From NCBI GenBank assembly GCA_002354655.1, contig DELY01000048.1, positions 154,701 to 218,700 of the forward strand: 64,000 nucleotides of DNA, in the 5' to 3' direction. The notes below the pieces were generated by a model. The model had not been told where the DNA came from. It ran no database searches and saw only the letters and a list, made by a program, of their open reading frames with translations. Made by a program: the position numbers and the translations under genes. The stretch comes from Pseudomonas sp. UBA2684. Its GTDB lineage: Bacteria > Pseudomonadota > Gammaproteobacteria > Pseudomonadales > Pseudomonadaceae. Shown piece by piece: positions 34,754 through 43,278 of this stretch (positions are counted from its first letter, which is position 1; each line of letters starts with the position of its first letter).

Positions 34754-35079
34754 ATTGGCTGGATATCTGCGCCCTGGAAGAAATCAACGTGCTCGGCTCG
34801 CGCATCATCAGCGGCCCAAAGGGCGATATCGCGATCTTCCGCACCTCCGATGACGAAGTGTTTGCCCTCGACGACCGCTGCCCACACAAGGGCGGCCCGC
34901 TGTCCCAGGGGCTGATCTACGGCAAGCGCGTGGCCTGCCCACTGCACAACTGGCAGATCGAGCTGGCCAACGGCGAAGCGGTCGCACCGGATGTCGGCTG
35001 CGCACACAAGCACGAGGCCAAAGTGGAAAACGGCCGCGTGCTGCTGGCCCTGAAAGTTGCTATCACCGCGTGCGCATAA
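34750..35079 (+). CDS. nirD: Nitrite reductase small subunit (Rieske-like)
   Basis: 109-residue Rieske-type subunit that pairs with NirB. The [2Fe-2S] motifs are intact: CPHKGGPLSQG and CPLHNWQIEL. Many NirD proteins lack these ligands, so this one belongs to the cluster-binding type. It starts in the nirB stop codon (ATGA overlap), ensuring stoichiometric translation. Downstream is a perfect 12-bp hairpin before the nitrate reductase gene. Confidence 0.95.
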   Translation: MNWLDICALEEINVLGSRIISGPKGDIAIFRTSDDEVFALDDRCPHKGGPLSQGLIYGKRVACPLHNWQIELANGEAVAPDVGCAHKHEAKVENGRVLLALKVAITACA

Positions 35080-35082
35080 CCC

Positions 35083-35110
35083 TGTAGGCGCGGAGCGATC
35101 CGCGCCTACA
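35083..35110. repeat. Intercistronic palindrome between nirD and nasC
   Basis: TGTAGGCGCGGA and TCCGCGCCTACA are a perfect 12-bp inverted repeat around GCGA, with no T run. It resembles a pseudomonad REP unit and could set relative transcript stability within the operon. Confidence 0.7.
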
Positions 35111-35125
35111 CACGGAGAAACGGCC

Positions 35126-37837
35126 ATGGCCAATCAAATCACCGCTTCGACCTGCTGCTACTGCGGTGTCGGCTGCGGCGTGCTGATCGAACACGACGGC
35201 GAGAAGATTCTCGGCGTCGCTGGCGATCCCAGCCACCCGGCCAACCTCGGCAAACTCTGCAGCAAGGGCGCAAGCCTGCACCTGACCGGCGACCTCGACG
35301 CCCGCGCGCTCTATCCCGAGCTGCGTTTGGCCAAGGGCCTGGCGCGTTCGCGCACGGATTGGGACAGCGCCCTCGATCACGCCGCCAACGTGTTCGCCGA
35401 AACTATCCGCGAGCACGGCCCGGACAGTGTCGCCTTCTATATCTCCGGCCAGCTGTTGACCGAGGATTACTACGCCTTTAACAAGCTGGCGCGAGCGTTG
35501 GTGGGAACCAACAATATCGACAGTAACTCGCGCCTGTGCATGAGCTCGGCGGTGGTCGGCTATAAGCGCAGCCTGGGTGCCGACGCGCCGCCGTGCAATT
35601 ACGAGGATATCGAGCAGAGCGATTGCGTGCTGATCGCCGGCTCCAACATGGCCTACGCCCACCCGGTGCTGTTCCGCCGCCTGGAAGAAGCCAAGGCCAA
35701 GCGCCCGCAGATGAAGGTCATCGTCATCGACCCGCGGCGCACCGACACCTGCGACCTGGCCGACCTGCACCTGGCGATTCTGCCCGGCAGTGACGTGGCG
35801 CTGTTCCACGGCATTCTGCATATCCTGATGTGGGAAGGCTGGATCGACCGCCGTTATATCGATGCCCACACCGAGGGCTTCGATGCGCTGAAAAGCCTGG
35901 TGCACGCCTATAACCCACAGATGGTCAGCGAACTGTGCGGCATCAGCGTGGACAGCCTGCAACAGTGCGCCCAGCTGATCGGCCAGGCACCGAGCTTTCT
36001 CTCGTTGTGGTGCATGGGCCTTAACCAATCCACCGCCGGCAGCGCCAAGAACAGCGCACTGATCAACCTGCACCTGGCCACCGGACAGATCGGCAAAGTC
36101 GGCAGCGGCCCCTTCTCCCTGACCGGCCAGCCGAACGCCATGGGTGGCCGCGAAACCGGCAGCCTGAGCAACCTGCTGCCCGGCCACCGCGAAGCTGCAA
36201 ACGCCGAGCACCGCGATGAAGTGGCCAGTTACTGGGGCGTCGATGCGCTGCCAGCAAGCACCGGCCTGAGCGCGATCGAGCTGTTCGAAGCGGTGCGCGT
36301 CGGCCAGATCAAAGCGCTGTGGATCGCCTGCACCAACCCGGCGCAATCCATGCCGGATCAGACCAAGGTGCATGAAGCCCTGGCCGCCTGCCCCTTTGTC
36401 GTGGTGCAGGAAGCCTTCTTTACCACCGAGACCTGCCACTACGCCGACCTGCTGCTGCCAGCTGCCAGCTGGGGGGAAAAAGAAGGCAGCGTGACCAACT
36501 CCGAGCGGCGCATCACCCATGTGCGCCGCGCCGTGCCAGCGCCCGCCGAGGCGCGGCCGGATTGGGCGATCACCACAGATTTCGCCCGCCGTTTAGAACT
36601 TCTGCTCCGCCCCGGCCTGCCCAGCCTGTTCGCCTTCGACAGCCCCAACGCGCTGTTCGAAGAATACAAACACCTGACTGCCAAACGCGATCTCGACCTC
36701 TCGGGGCTGAGCTACGCGATTCTGGATAACCAAGGCCCCCAGCAATGGCCGTTCCCGGCCGGCGCTACCCAGGGAACGGCGCGCCTGTATGGCGATGGCC
36801 AGTTCCCGACGGCAAACGGCCGCGCGCAGTTTCAAGCCGAGCCGTTCCGCGCGGCCAAGGAAAAGCGCGAGACGCGCTATTCCCTGACCCTCAACACCGG
36901 CCGCCTGCGTGACCAGTGGCATGGCATGAGCCGCACCGGTTCGGCCGCGCAACTGTTCGGCCACGCTCCGGAAGCGCTGCTCAGCCTGCACCCGGATGAG
37001 TTGCGCCGGCGTCGCCTGCAGAGCGGCGACCTGATCAAGGTACGCAGCCGCCGTGGCAGCCTGATCGTGCCGGTGGTGGCCGATGAGTCGGTACGCAGCG
37101 GCCAGGCGTATATGCCCATGCACTGGGGCAATCGCTTTCTCAAGGGGCTCGGCACCAACGTGCTAACCCAGCCGGCGTTCGATCCACTGTCCAAGCAGCC
37201 GGAGCTGAAACACGCCGGCATTGAAGTAGAAAAGGTCGAGCTGCCCTGGAGTTTCTTTGCCCTGGTCGAGGGCGATGTGCAGACACGCTTCGAGGCATTG
37301 CGCCCGCTGTTCGAAGAGTTTGCCTACGCCAACCTGACCCTGACCGGCCGTGATCGCCCTGCTCTGCTGATCCGCGCGGCCTGTGCGGTGGCACCCGAGG
37401 CCGAGCTGCTGGCACAGATCGACCGCCTGCTCGGCCTGAACAAGGGCCCGGTGCTGGCCTATGACGACCCACGCAAAGCCGTCGGCAAGCGCGTGCGTAT
37501 CGAAGACGGGCGCATCACCGCGATTCGCCTGGCCGGTGAAACCGCCGCCCGCGACTGGCTGAAAACCCTGTGGAACGAAGGCCAGGCCGACGCCGACCTG
37601 CGCCGCTGGCTGCTCGCCCCGGTGTCCACACCACCGGGTAGCGCCAGCGCTAAAACCGCCAGCAAGACCCTGTGCAACTGCCTGAACGTCAGTGAAGCCT
37701 CGGTGTGCGCCGGTATCAAACGCGGCCTCGACCTGAACGGCCTCAAGCAGGAGCTGAAATGCGGCACCAGCTGCGGTTCCTGCGTCCCCGAAATCAAGCG
37801 CCTGCTGGCCACCCAGCCGGTTGCCGTCAACGCCTAG
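35126..37837 (+). CDS. nasC: Assimilatory nitrate reductase catalytic subunit
   Basis: 903-residue molybdopterin enzyme reducing nitrate to nitrite in the cytoplasm; no Tat signal. The N-terminal [4Fe-4S] site is C-x2-C-x3-C (CYCGVGC) with the fourth Cys in KLCSKGAS. The Mo-bis-MGD domains follow, with the cofactor Cys in NSRLCMSSAV. The C-terminal 60 residues are a BFD-like [2Fe-2S] domain (CNCLNVSEASVC...CGTSCGSC), typical of reductases fed by a separate flavoprotein or ferredoxin; no such subunit is encoded here. Named as in PAO1. ATG at 35126 with GGAGAA upstream. Confidence 0.95.
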   Translation: MANQITASTCCYCGVGCGVLIEHDGEKILGVAGDPSHPANLGKLCSKGASLHLTGDLDARALYPELRLAKGLARSRTDWDSALDHAANVFAETIREHGPDSVAFYISGQLLTEDYYAFNKLARALVGTNNIDSNSRLCMSSAVVGYKRSLGADAPPCNYEDIEQSDCVLIAGSNMAYAHPVLFRRLEEAKAKRPQMKVIVIDPRRTDTCDLADLHLAILPGSDVALFHGILHILMWEGWIDRRYIDAHTEGFDALKSLVHAYNPQMVSELCGISVDSLQQCAQLIGQAPSFLSLWCMGLNQSTAGSAKNSALINLHLATGQIGKVGSGPFSLTGQPNAMGGRETGSLSNLLPGHREAANAEHRDEVASYWGVDALPASTGLSAIELFEAVRVGQIKALWIACTNPAQSMPDQTKVHEALAACPFVVVQEAFFTTETCHYADLLLPAASWGEKEGSVTNSERRITHVRRAVPAPAEARPDWAITTDFARRLELLLRPGLPSLFAFDSPNALFEEYKHLTAKRDLDLSGLSYAILDNQGPQQWPFPAGATQGTARLYGDGQFPTANGRAQFQAEPFRAAKEKRETRYSLTLNTGRLRDQWHGMSRTGSAAQLFGHAPEALLSLHPDELRRRRLQSGDLIKVRSRRGSLIVPVVADESVRSGQAYMPMHWGNRFLKGLGTNVLTQPAFDPLSKQPELKHAGIEVEKVELPWSFFALVEGDVQTRFEALRPLFEEFAYANLTLTGRDRPALLIRAACAVAPEAELLAQIDRLLGLNKGPVLAYDDPRKAVGKRVRIEDGRITAIRLAGETAARDWLKTLWNEGQADADLRRWLLAPVSTPPGSASAKTASKTLCNCLNVSEASVCAGIKRGLDLNGLKQELKCGTSCGSCVPEIKRLLATQPVAVNA

Positions 37838-37848
37838 AGGTATCCGAT

Positions 37849-38586
37849 ATGAGCGCAAAAGTCTGGCTGGTAGGCGCAGGCCCCGGTGATCCGGAGTTGC
37901 TGACCCTCAAAGCAGTAAAGGCCCTGAATCAGGCCGAGATCGTGATGATCGATGATCTGGTCAACCCCGCCGTGCTCGAACATTGCCCCGATGCGCGGGT
38001 CATCCCCGTCGGTAAGCGCGGCGGCTGCCGCTCCACCCCGCAAGCGTTTATCCACCGCCTGATGCTGCGCTATGCGCGCCAGGGCAAATGCGTGGTGCGC
38101 CTGAAAGGCGGTGACCCCTGCATCTTCGGCCGTGGCAGCGAGGAAGTCGACTGGCTCAGCGAGCACGGCATCGAGGTGGAAATGGTCAACGGCATCACCG
38201 CCGGTCTCGCCGGGGCGACCAACTGCGGCATCCCCCTGACCCTGCGCGGCATAGCCCGTGGCGTGACCCTGGTCACCGCCCACACCCAGGACGACAGCAG
38301 CCTCAACTGGGCGGCCCTGGCGCAGAGCGGCACCACCCTGGTGGTGTACATGGGCGTGGCCAAGCTCCCGGAAATCCGTGAAAGCCTGCTGGCCGGCGGC
38401 ATGCCGGCGCACATGCCAGTGGCGATGATTGAAAACGCCTCGCTGCCGCAGCAACGCGAATGCCGCAGCACGCTCGCCGCGATGCAGCAGGATGCGCTGG
38501 CCTTCCAGCTGAAAAGCCCTGCCATTCTGGTGATCGGCGAAGTGGCGGCCGAACAACAAGCCCAAGCCATCGCAGCAATTGCCTGA
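37849..38586 (+). CDS. cobA: Uroporphyrinogen-III C-methyltransferase
   Basis: 245-residue SUMT that methylates uroporphyrinogen III twice with SAM to give precorrin-2, the precursor of the siroheme in NirB. The SAM-binding motif VGAGPGDPELLTLKA is at 8-22; RLKGGDPCIFGRG and the GITAG region are typical. There is no CysG dehydrogenase/chelatase part, so those steps need genes elsewhere. ATG at 37849 has AGAGG upstream, 11 bases after nasC. It ends at a strong terminator. Confidence 0.96.
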   Translation: MSAKVWLVGAGPGDPELLTLKAVKALNQAEIVMIDDLVNPAVLEHCPDARVIPVGKRGGCRSTPQAFIHRLMLRYARQGKCVVRLKGGDPCIFGRGSEEVDWLSEHGIEVEMVNGITAGLAGATNCGIPLTLRGIARGVTLVTAHTQDDSSLNWAALAQSGTTLVVYMGVAKLPEIRESLLAGGMPAHMPVAMIENASLPQQRECRSTLAAMQQDALAFQLKSPAILVIGEVAAEQQAQAIAAIA

Positions 38587-38613
38587 CCGCTTCGCTCCTG
38601 CGAAGTTGTATTT

Positions 38614-38638
38614 GCCCGGCCTCGGCCGGGCTTTTTTT
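38614..38638 (+). terminator. Terminator of the nirB-cobA operon
   Basis: GCCCGGC-ctc-GGCCGGGC followed by TTTTTTT, 28 bases after the cobA stop. Confidence 0.92.
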
Positions 38639-38647
38639 CAGGCAAAG

Positions 38648-38673
38648 AAAAACCCGGCCGAAGCCGGGTTTTT
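38648..38673 (-). terminator. Terminator of oprF
   Basis: AAAAACCCGGC-cgaa-GCCGGGTTTTT placed 20 bases beyond the oprF stop, back to back with the cobA terminator. Confidence 0.92.
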
Positions 38674-38692
38674 CCTAGCAAGCAAAGACCAA

Positions 38693-39676
38693 TTACTGGG
38701 CTTGTGCTTCTACTTCAGCTTCAACGCGACGGTTTACAGCACGGCCAGAGTCGGTTGCGTTATCGGCAACCGGCTGAGCTTCGCCGTAACCAGCAGCGTT
38801 TACGCGCTCGCCTTCAACACCGTACTGGTTGACCAGAACGTCACGAACGGCGTTTGCACGCTTCTCGGACAGACCCTGGTTGTAGGCGTCAGAACCGACG
38901 GAGTCGGTGTGGCCTTCAACGGTGGTGGTGGTTTGCGGGTATTGCTTCATGAAGTCAGCCAGGTTCTTGATGTCGCCGTAGCTTTCTTCTTTGACTTGAG
39001 CTTTGTCGAAGTCGAATTTCACGTCCAGTTCAACGCGAACGACTTGGGCCGGCTCTTCAACCGGAGTCGGCTCAGGCATTGGCTCCGGAGCAGCTTCTAC
39101 AACCTGGGCAACCGGCTTGGTGCTGCCGCCGAAGTTCAGGCCGACACCAACGCCAGCTTGCCATTCGGTGTTTTCGGTATCCAGGCTGTGCAGTACATCT
39201 ACACCGGCTTTAGCGAAGAACATTTCGCTGAAGTAGTACTTCACGCCGGCACCGGCGATTGCGAAGGTGGTTTTGTCCTGGCCACGTGCTGCGGTGTTGT
39301 CCAGCTGCTGATGGCCGAAACCGGCTGAAACGTAAGGACGCAGGCTCTGGGCACCCGGGGTACCGAAGTGGTACAGGGCTTCAACAGTGCTCAGGGTGCC
39401 ATCGATATCTTTCTCGCCGCTACCGCCAGGTACCAGGTCGGCTTCGATGCTTTCGTACACACCGTGGGACAGGTTGAGGGAAACATCATCGGTCAGGTAG
39501 TAACCGACGCTGCCGCCGAACAGGTTGCCGTTAGTCACGTCGCGATTGCTTTCGGTGAAAGAGCGCTTACCAAAAGCTTCCACCTCGACGGCGCCTTGGC
39601 CTTGAGCCAACACGCTCATGGAGGAAGCGGCTACAAGTGAGCCAATGACTACGCCTAAGGTGTTTTTCAGTTTCAT
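38693..39676 (-). CDS. oprF: Major outer-membrane porin OprF
   Basis: 327 residues. Sec signal peptide of 24 residues (VIGSLVAASSMSVLA-QGQG), N-terminal eight-stranded barrel, a Pro/Glu-rich linker (EAAPEPMPEPTPVEEPAQ) and a C-terminal OmpA peptidoglycan-binding domain (VKFDFDKAQVKEESYGDIKN, GHTDSVGSDAYN). It lacks the cysteine-bearing loop found in P. aeruginosa OprF. It links the outer membrane to the cell wall and forms a slow porin. sigX lies 108 bases upstream, and in P. aeruginosa SigX contributes to oprF transcription. Start ATG at 39676. Confidence 0.97.
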   Translation of the reverse strand: MKLKNTLGVVIGSLVAASSMSVLAQGQGAVEVEAFGKRSFTESNRDVTNGNLFGGSVGYYLTDDVSLNLSHGVYESIEADLVPGGSGEKDIDGTLSTVEALYHFGTPGAQSLRPYVSAGFGHQQLDNTAARGQDKTTFAIAGAGVKYYFSEMFFAKAGVDVLHSLDTENTEWQAGVGVGLNFGGSTKPVAQVVEAAPEPMPEPTPVEEPAQVVRVELDVKFDFDKAQVKEESYGDIKNLADFMKQYPQTTTTVEGHTDSVGSDAYNQGLSEKRANAVRDVLVNQYGVEGERVNAAGYGEAQPVADNATDSGRAVNRRVEAEVEAQAQ

Positions 39677-39784
39677 CCGTTAAATCCCCATCTGGTGATT
39701 GATTGAATTGCGTACAGGTAGACACGCAAAACGACGACAAGTTTATCAGAACTTGCTTTTACGCCAGAGACTATTTGCCCCGAA

Positions 39785-40375
39785 CTAACTTTCGGTAACA
39801 CCTGCAAACTTCTCTCGTAATCGATCCAATGCGCGCTTGTAGCGCATTTTCGTGGCGCTGAGGCCCATGTGCATGATGTCCGCGATCTCTTGGAACTCCA
39901 GCTCTGCGACAAAACGTAGCACCAGAATTTCTCGGTCGATCGGATTGACGTGCACCAACCAACGATCCAAGCCGCCGCGATCCTCCGCTTTAGGCGTCTT
40001 CTCTTCAGACGCCTCTTCCAGCGGATCCAAACTTAGTGCATCCATTAAGCGACGCTTGCGCCGCTCTTTGCGGTACTGCGTGATGCACTCGTTGTAGGTA
40101 ATGCTGTATAGCCAGGTTTTGAACTTCGACTTGCCCTCAAAGTTCTTCAAACCATAAAGAACTTTAAGCATGACCTCCTGACAGACATCGTCGGCATCAC
40201 GATCGTTCCCTAAATAACGCGCACAGACATTAAATAATGTGCGCTGGTAACGGCGCATCAGCTCTTCATAGGCGCGCGTAATGTGGAACAACTCGTCGTG
40301 CGCGCGCGCCACCAGCTCCTCGTCCGAGAGCTCGCGGGGGTCATAACGCAAAGACAGCGGTTGGGCTTTATTCAA
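39785..40375 (-). CDS. sigX: ECF sigma factor SigX
   Basis: 196-residue extracytoplasmic-function sigma factor. Region 2 is near 40-105 (YLGNDRDADDVCQEVMLKVL, FKTWLYSITYNECI) and region 4 near 140-190 (IDREILVLRFVAELEFQEIA, LSATKMRYKRALDRLREK). The start codon is TTG at 40375, giving MNKAQPLS, the N-terminus expected for pseudomonad SigX. No anti-sigma gene is adjacent; the neighbouring cmpX and crfX are thought to feed membrane-stress signals to SigX. It regulates fatty-acid and membrane-fluidity genes and oprF in characterised species. Confidence 0.96.
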   Translation of the reverse strand: MNKAQPLSLRYDPRELSDEELVARAHDELFHITRAYEELMRRYQRTLFNVCARYLGNDRDADDVCQEVMLKVLYGLKNFEGKSKFKTWLYSITYNECITQYRKERRKRRLMDALSLDPLEEASEEKTPKAEDRGGLDRWLVHVNPIDREILVLRFVAELEFQEIADIMHMGLSATKMRYKRALDRLREKFAGVTES

Positions 40376-40467
40376 AACGAGTCGGGCCGACAGTCGGGAC
40401 AGAGGCCGCCAACACCTGATGAATCAGGCAGTTGGGTTGGCGGCATACATTAGCAGGGATTAGCGCG

Positions 40468-41292
40468 TTAGCGACTGCTCACCCGTTGCTCGAGCAAGGT
40501 GCGATTGGCCACGGAGACCAGCTCGCCCGCATCGGTTAACAGGATAGTCTTGACCGTGCCAATTTCCTCGATCTGCCCTTCGACATCGCCCACCTGAACT
40601 TGTTGCCCAACCTGATACAACTCGCGCACATAGATACCGGCCAGTATCTGTCCGGCGATTTCCCGACTACCCAGGCCCAACGCCAATGCCACGGCCAAGC
40701 CCACCGAAATAAGCACGATGGCGATGACGTTGTTCAACAGGTCGGTCTTGACCTCAAGCTGGCCGATGGCCACCGAGATGCTGATGATGATCACCAGGCC
40801 TTGGGCGATACGCCCCAGGCCATTGGCGTAATCCAACCCCACGCCCTCTGCCGCGCCGCGCACCAGACCGCTGACCAGCTGCGCCAACAACACGCCCGCA
40901 AGCAATACCAGCGCGGCGCCGAAGACTTTCGGCAGATACAACGCGAGCACGTCGAGGGTCGCGGAAACCCGCTCCAACCCCAGCGACTCGGCCGCCGAGA
41001 CCAGGAAAATCAACAGCACGAACCAATAGACGATCTTGCCGATCAGGGTCGAAACCGGCACCTGGATGCCGGCACGACCGAGCAGCTTGGTCATGCCGGT
41101 GCCGGCCATCAGGCGATCCAGTCCCAGCTTGCCAAGCAACTTGGACAGCAAGGTGTCGAGCAATTTAGCCACGACAAAGCCGAGCAGCACCAAAATCAGC
41201 GCAACGAACAGGTTCGGAATAAAGCCGGCAACCTTGGTCCACAGCGCAGTCATTGCTGCAATCAGGCTTTGAGTCCAGGGATCGAGTTCCAT
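40468..41292 (-). CDS. cmpX: CmpX mechanosensitive-channel-like membrane protein
   Basis: 274-residue inner-membrane protein. About five TM segments (near 24-45, 85-100, 118-142, 163-178, 190-208) are followed by a short MscS-type beta domain (VRELYQVGQQVQVGDVEGQIEEIG...TDAGELVSVANRTL). The MscS-like pore helix is Gly/Ala-rich (GLAVALALGLGSREIAGQILAG). In Pseudomonas, loss of CmpX alters SigX activity and membrane stiffness. It starts two bases upstream of the crfX stop region and is in the same direction as sigX, 92 bases before it. Confidence 0.94.
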   Translation of the reverse strand: MELDPWTQSLIAAMTALWTKVAGFIPNLFVALILVLLGFVVAKLLDTLLSKLLGKLGLDRLMAGTGMTKLLGRAGIQVPVSTLIGKIVYWFVLLIFLVSAAESLGLERVSATLDVLALYLPKVFGAALVLLAGVLLAQLVSGLVRGAAEGVGLDYANGLGRIAQGLVIIISISVAIGQLEVKTDLLNNVIAIVLISVGLAVALALGLGSREIAGQILAGIYVRELYQVGQQVQVGDVEGQIEEIGTVKTILLTDAGELVSVANRTLLEQRVSSR

Positions 41293-41293
41293 T

Positions 41294-41539
41294 TCAGTCA
41301 GCCTTATCAGTAGAACGAGCGGAAGTGTGACGACGCGAGACCGGCGAGACGTGCGCCGAGCCGTTGTTCAGGGCAATCATCAAGGCGCCGACCCAGTGCC
41401 CCATCAGGGCGAACAGATCGCCAGCGCCGACCTGTCGGTTGGCCGTCTTCAATACGCGGTGCAGGCACGCATCGTCGTCATGATCGGACGAGGGTGATTT
41501 GAGCAAATCGCGCAGGGATTCTTCGAATGGATCGTGCAT
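41294..41539 (-). CDS. crfX: CrfX small protein
   Basis: 81-residue cytoplasmic protein of the cmaX-crfX-cmpX operon, starting MHDPFEESLRDLLKSPSSDHDDDACLHRVLKTA, quoted here only to show the acidic N-terminus when read in two halves. The middle holds a hydrophobic stretch GDLFALMGHWVGALMIALN that may associate with membrane. The ATG at 41539 is preferred over an in-frame start four codons upstream. The stop abuts cmpX. The function is unknown; its conserved position suggests a part in SigX/CmpX signalling. Confidence 0.88.
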   Translation of the reverse strand: MHDPFEESLRDLLKSPSSDHDDDACLHRVLKTANRQVGAGDLFALMGHWVGALMIALNNGSAHVSPVSRRHTSARSTDKAD

Positions 41540-41593
41540 GACGCACCTCACAGGACGTGTCGGCTAGACGAGACGAGCAACCGTCAAGTCACA

Positions 41594-42589
41594 TCAGAGC
41601 CAGCGTAAACGGCGGAATAACCACCACTGACCAAGGGCGACGGCGAGCATGATCGAACAGGCGATCAGAAACCCGTACGGGCTTTGCGAGCCAGGAATGC
41701 CGCCGACATTGATGCCGAGCAAGCCGGTGAGAAAACTCATTGGGAGAAACACCCCCGTAATGATGCCGAAGCGGTACATGATGCGGTTCATCCGCTCATC
41801 CATGCGCCGGTTTTCGGCTTCCAGCACCAGACTCACGCGCTCGCGACTGAGGTCGAGCTCTTCCAGATAACGGGTCAGACGGTTGTTCAACTCGTTCCAG
41901 TAGTCGGTGTCGTCGGCCACGAACCAGGGCTGCTGGTTGCGCGTCAGCTGTGCATAGATATCGCGCTGTGGCGCCAGGAAGCGCCGCAGGCTGGCAGCGC
42001 GCCGCCGGATCAGCAACAGCTGGCTGTGCTCCGCGGTCAGGCGCTCATCGCTATCGAAGCGCTCCTCCTGATCATCGACCTGCTCGGACAGGTCGCCGAC
42101 CAAGGCTTCGACCTTGTCGGTCAAGTAATGCGCCAGGTTGAGGATCAGCTCGGAGGAGGTTTTCGGCCCCTTGCCGGCAGCCAGATCCTCGATCAGGTCT
42201 TCGGTCGCCCGCAGTGGCCGTAAACGCAGGGAGATCACGCGCCGCGCATCGGCGAAGATGCGCACCGAGACCATATCTTCTGGCTCCGCGCCGGGATTCA
42301 GGTTGACCCCACGGAGGAACAGCAGCAACTCGTGCTCGGGCAGCGGCAATACGCGCGGCCGGGTATTTTCCTCCAGCAGCAGATCGCAGGCGAACTCACT
42401 CAGACCACTGTCACTCCGTAACCAGGTCTGCGTCTGCGGGTGGCTGCGATCCCAATGCAGCCAGAGGCTCTCCAGCGCGGCCAACTCAAGCCCGGCCAGC
42501 TGTTCACGGCCAATCGGCCGCGCGCCACCTTTGCCGTCCAGGACAAAGGCATGCACCAAGCCCCATTGCGCGTTGTCTTCCTCGTGCAT
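41594..42589 (-). CDS. cmaX: CmaX, CorA/ZntB-family divalent-cation transporter
   Basis: 331 residues. A large N-terminal cytoplasmic domain with a long helical stalk (about 150-265) leads to two C-terminal TM helices. The pore motif appears as GIN in FLTGLLGINVGGIPG, the ZntB-like variant of CorA GMN. It probably transports Zn2+ or Mg2+ by proton-coupled or channel-like flow. First gene of cmaX-crfX-cmpX; ATG at 42589 with GGAGT upstream. Confidence 0.92.
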   Translation of the reverse strand: MHEEDNAQWGLVHAFVLDGKGGARPIGREQLAGLELAALESLWLHWDRSHPQTQTWLRSDSGLSEFACDLLLEENTRPRVLPLPEHELLLFLRGVNLNPGAEPEDMVSVRIFADARRVISLRLRPLRATEDLIEDLAAGKGPKTSSELILNLAHYLTDKVEALVGDLSEQVDDQEERFDSDERLTAEHSQLLLIRRRAASLRRFLAPQRDIYAQLTRNQQPWFVADDTDYWNELNNRLTRYLEELDLSRERVSLVLEAENRRMDERMNRIMYRFGIITGVFLPMSFLTGLLGINVGGIPGSQSPYGFLIACSIMLAVALGQWWLFRRLRWL

Positions 42590-42615
42590 CCCTTACTCCC
42601 AAGCGTTTCTGTTAC

Positions 42616-43104
42616 TTATTCCGGCATGTTCAACGCGGTTGGCGAAATGATGATGCCGTTGTTATCGGCATACACATATTCACCGGGGCGGAAGGTCACA
42701 CCGCCAAAGGTCACCAGCACATTCAGGTCGCCGATGCCGCGCTTGTCGGTTTTCATCGGATGGCTGGCCAGCGCCTGAATACCCAGATTGGTTTGCGCGA
42801 GTACATCGACATCCCGCACGCAGCCATAGACCACGATGCCTTCCCAGCCGTTCTTCGCCGCTTTTTCCGCGAGCATGTCGCCGAGCAGTGCGCGGCGCAT
42901 GGATGCGCCACCATCGACCACCATGACCTTGCCCTTACCCGGCAACTCGACCTGCTCCTTGACCAGCGAGTTGTCCTCGAAACACTTCACCGTGACGATC
43001 TCGCCACCGAAAGAGTCGCGACCGCCAAAATTGCTAAACATCGGCTCGACGACCTGCACCAACTCCGGGTAGGCGTCACACAGATCAGGCGTGATGTAGT
43101 GCAT
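42616..43104 (-). CDS. rraA: RraA-family protein (RNase E inhibitor / HMG aldolase fold)
   Basis: 162-residue trimeric RraA fold. Conserved blocks [42 protein letters not shown] and [15 protein letters not shown] are seen. Family members either inhibit RNase E or act as 4-hydroxy-4-methyl-2-oxoglutarate/oxaloacetate aldolases; the Gly-x20-Arg-Asp (here CVRDVD) signature of the aldolase group is present, so the enzymatic role cannot be excluded. ATG at 43104 has GGAG six bases upstream; upstream in-frame extension is not coding. Confidence 0.9.
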   Translation of the reverse strand: MHYITPDLCDAYPELVQVVEPMFSNFGGRDSFGGEIVTVKCFEDNSLVKEQVELPGKGKVMVVDGGASMRRALLGDMLAEKAAKNGWEGIVVYGCVRDVDVLAQTNLGIQALASHPMKTDKRGIGDLNVLVTFGGVTFRPGEYVYADNNGIIISPTALNMPE

Positions 43105-43278
43105 GAGAAGCTCCTTTGTTGCGTTGATAATCAGATGCCGACACGTCAGCATGCTGCGGCCTTGCGCCTGAAAGACTTGCCGATAGCCGTCTCCAGCTTC
43201 AGCAAACGCTCCAGGGCAACGAACAGCGCACCTCCGCCAATCGCAGAAAGTGACCGAAAAGCCGCCTATCGTCACATC

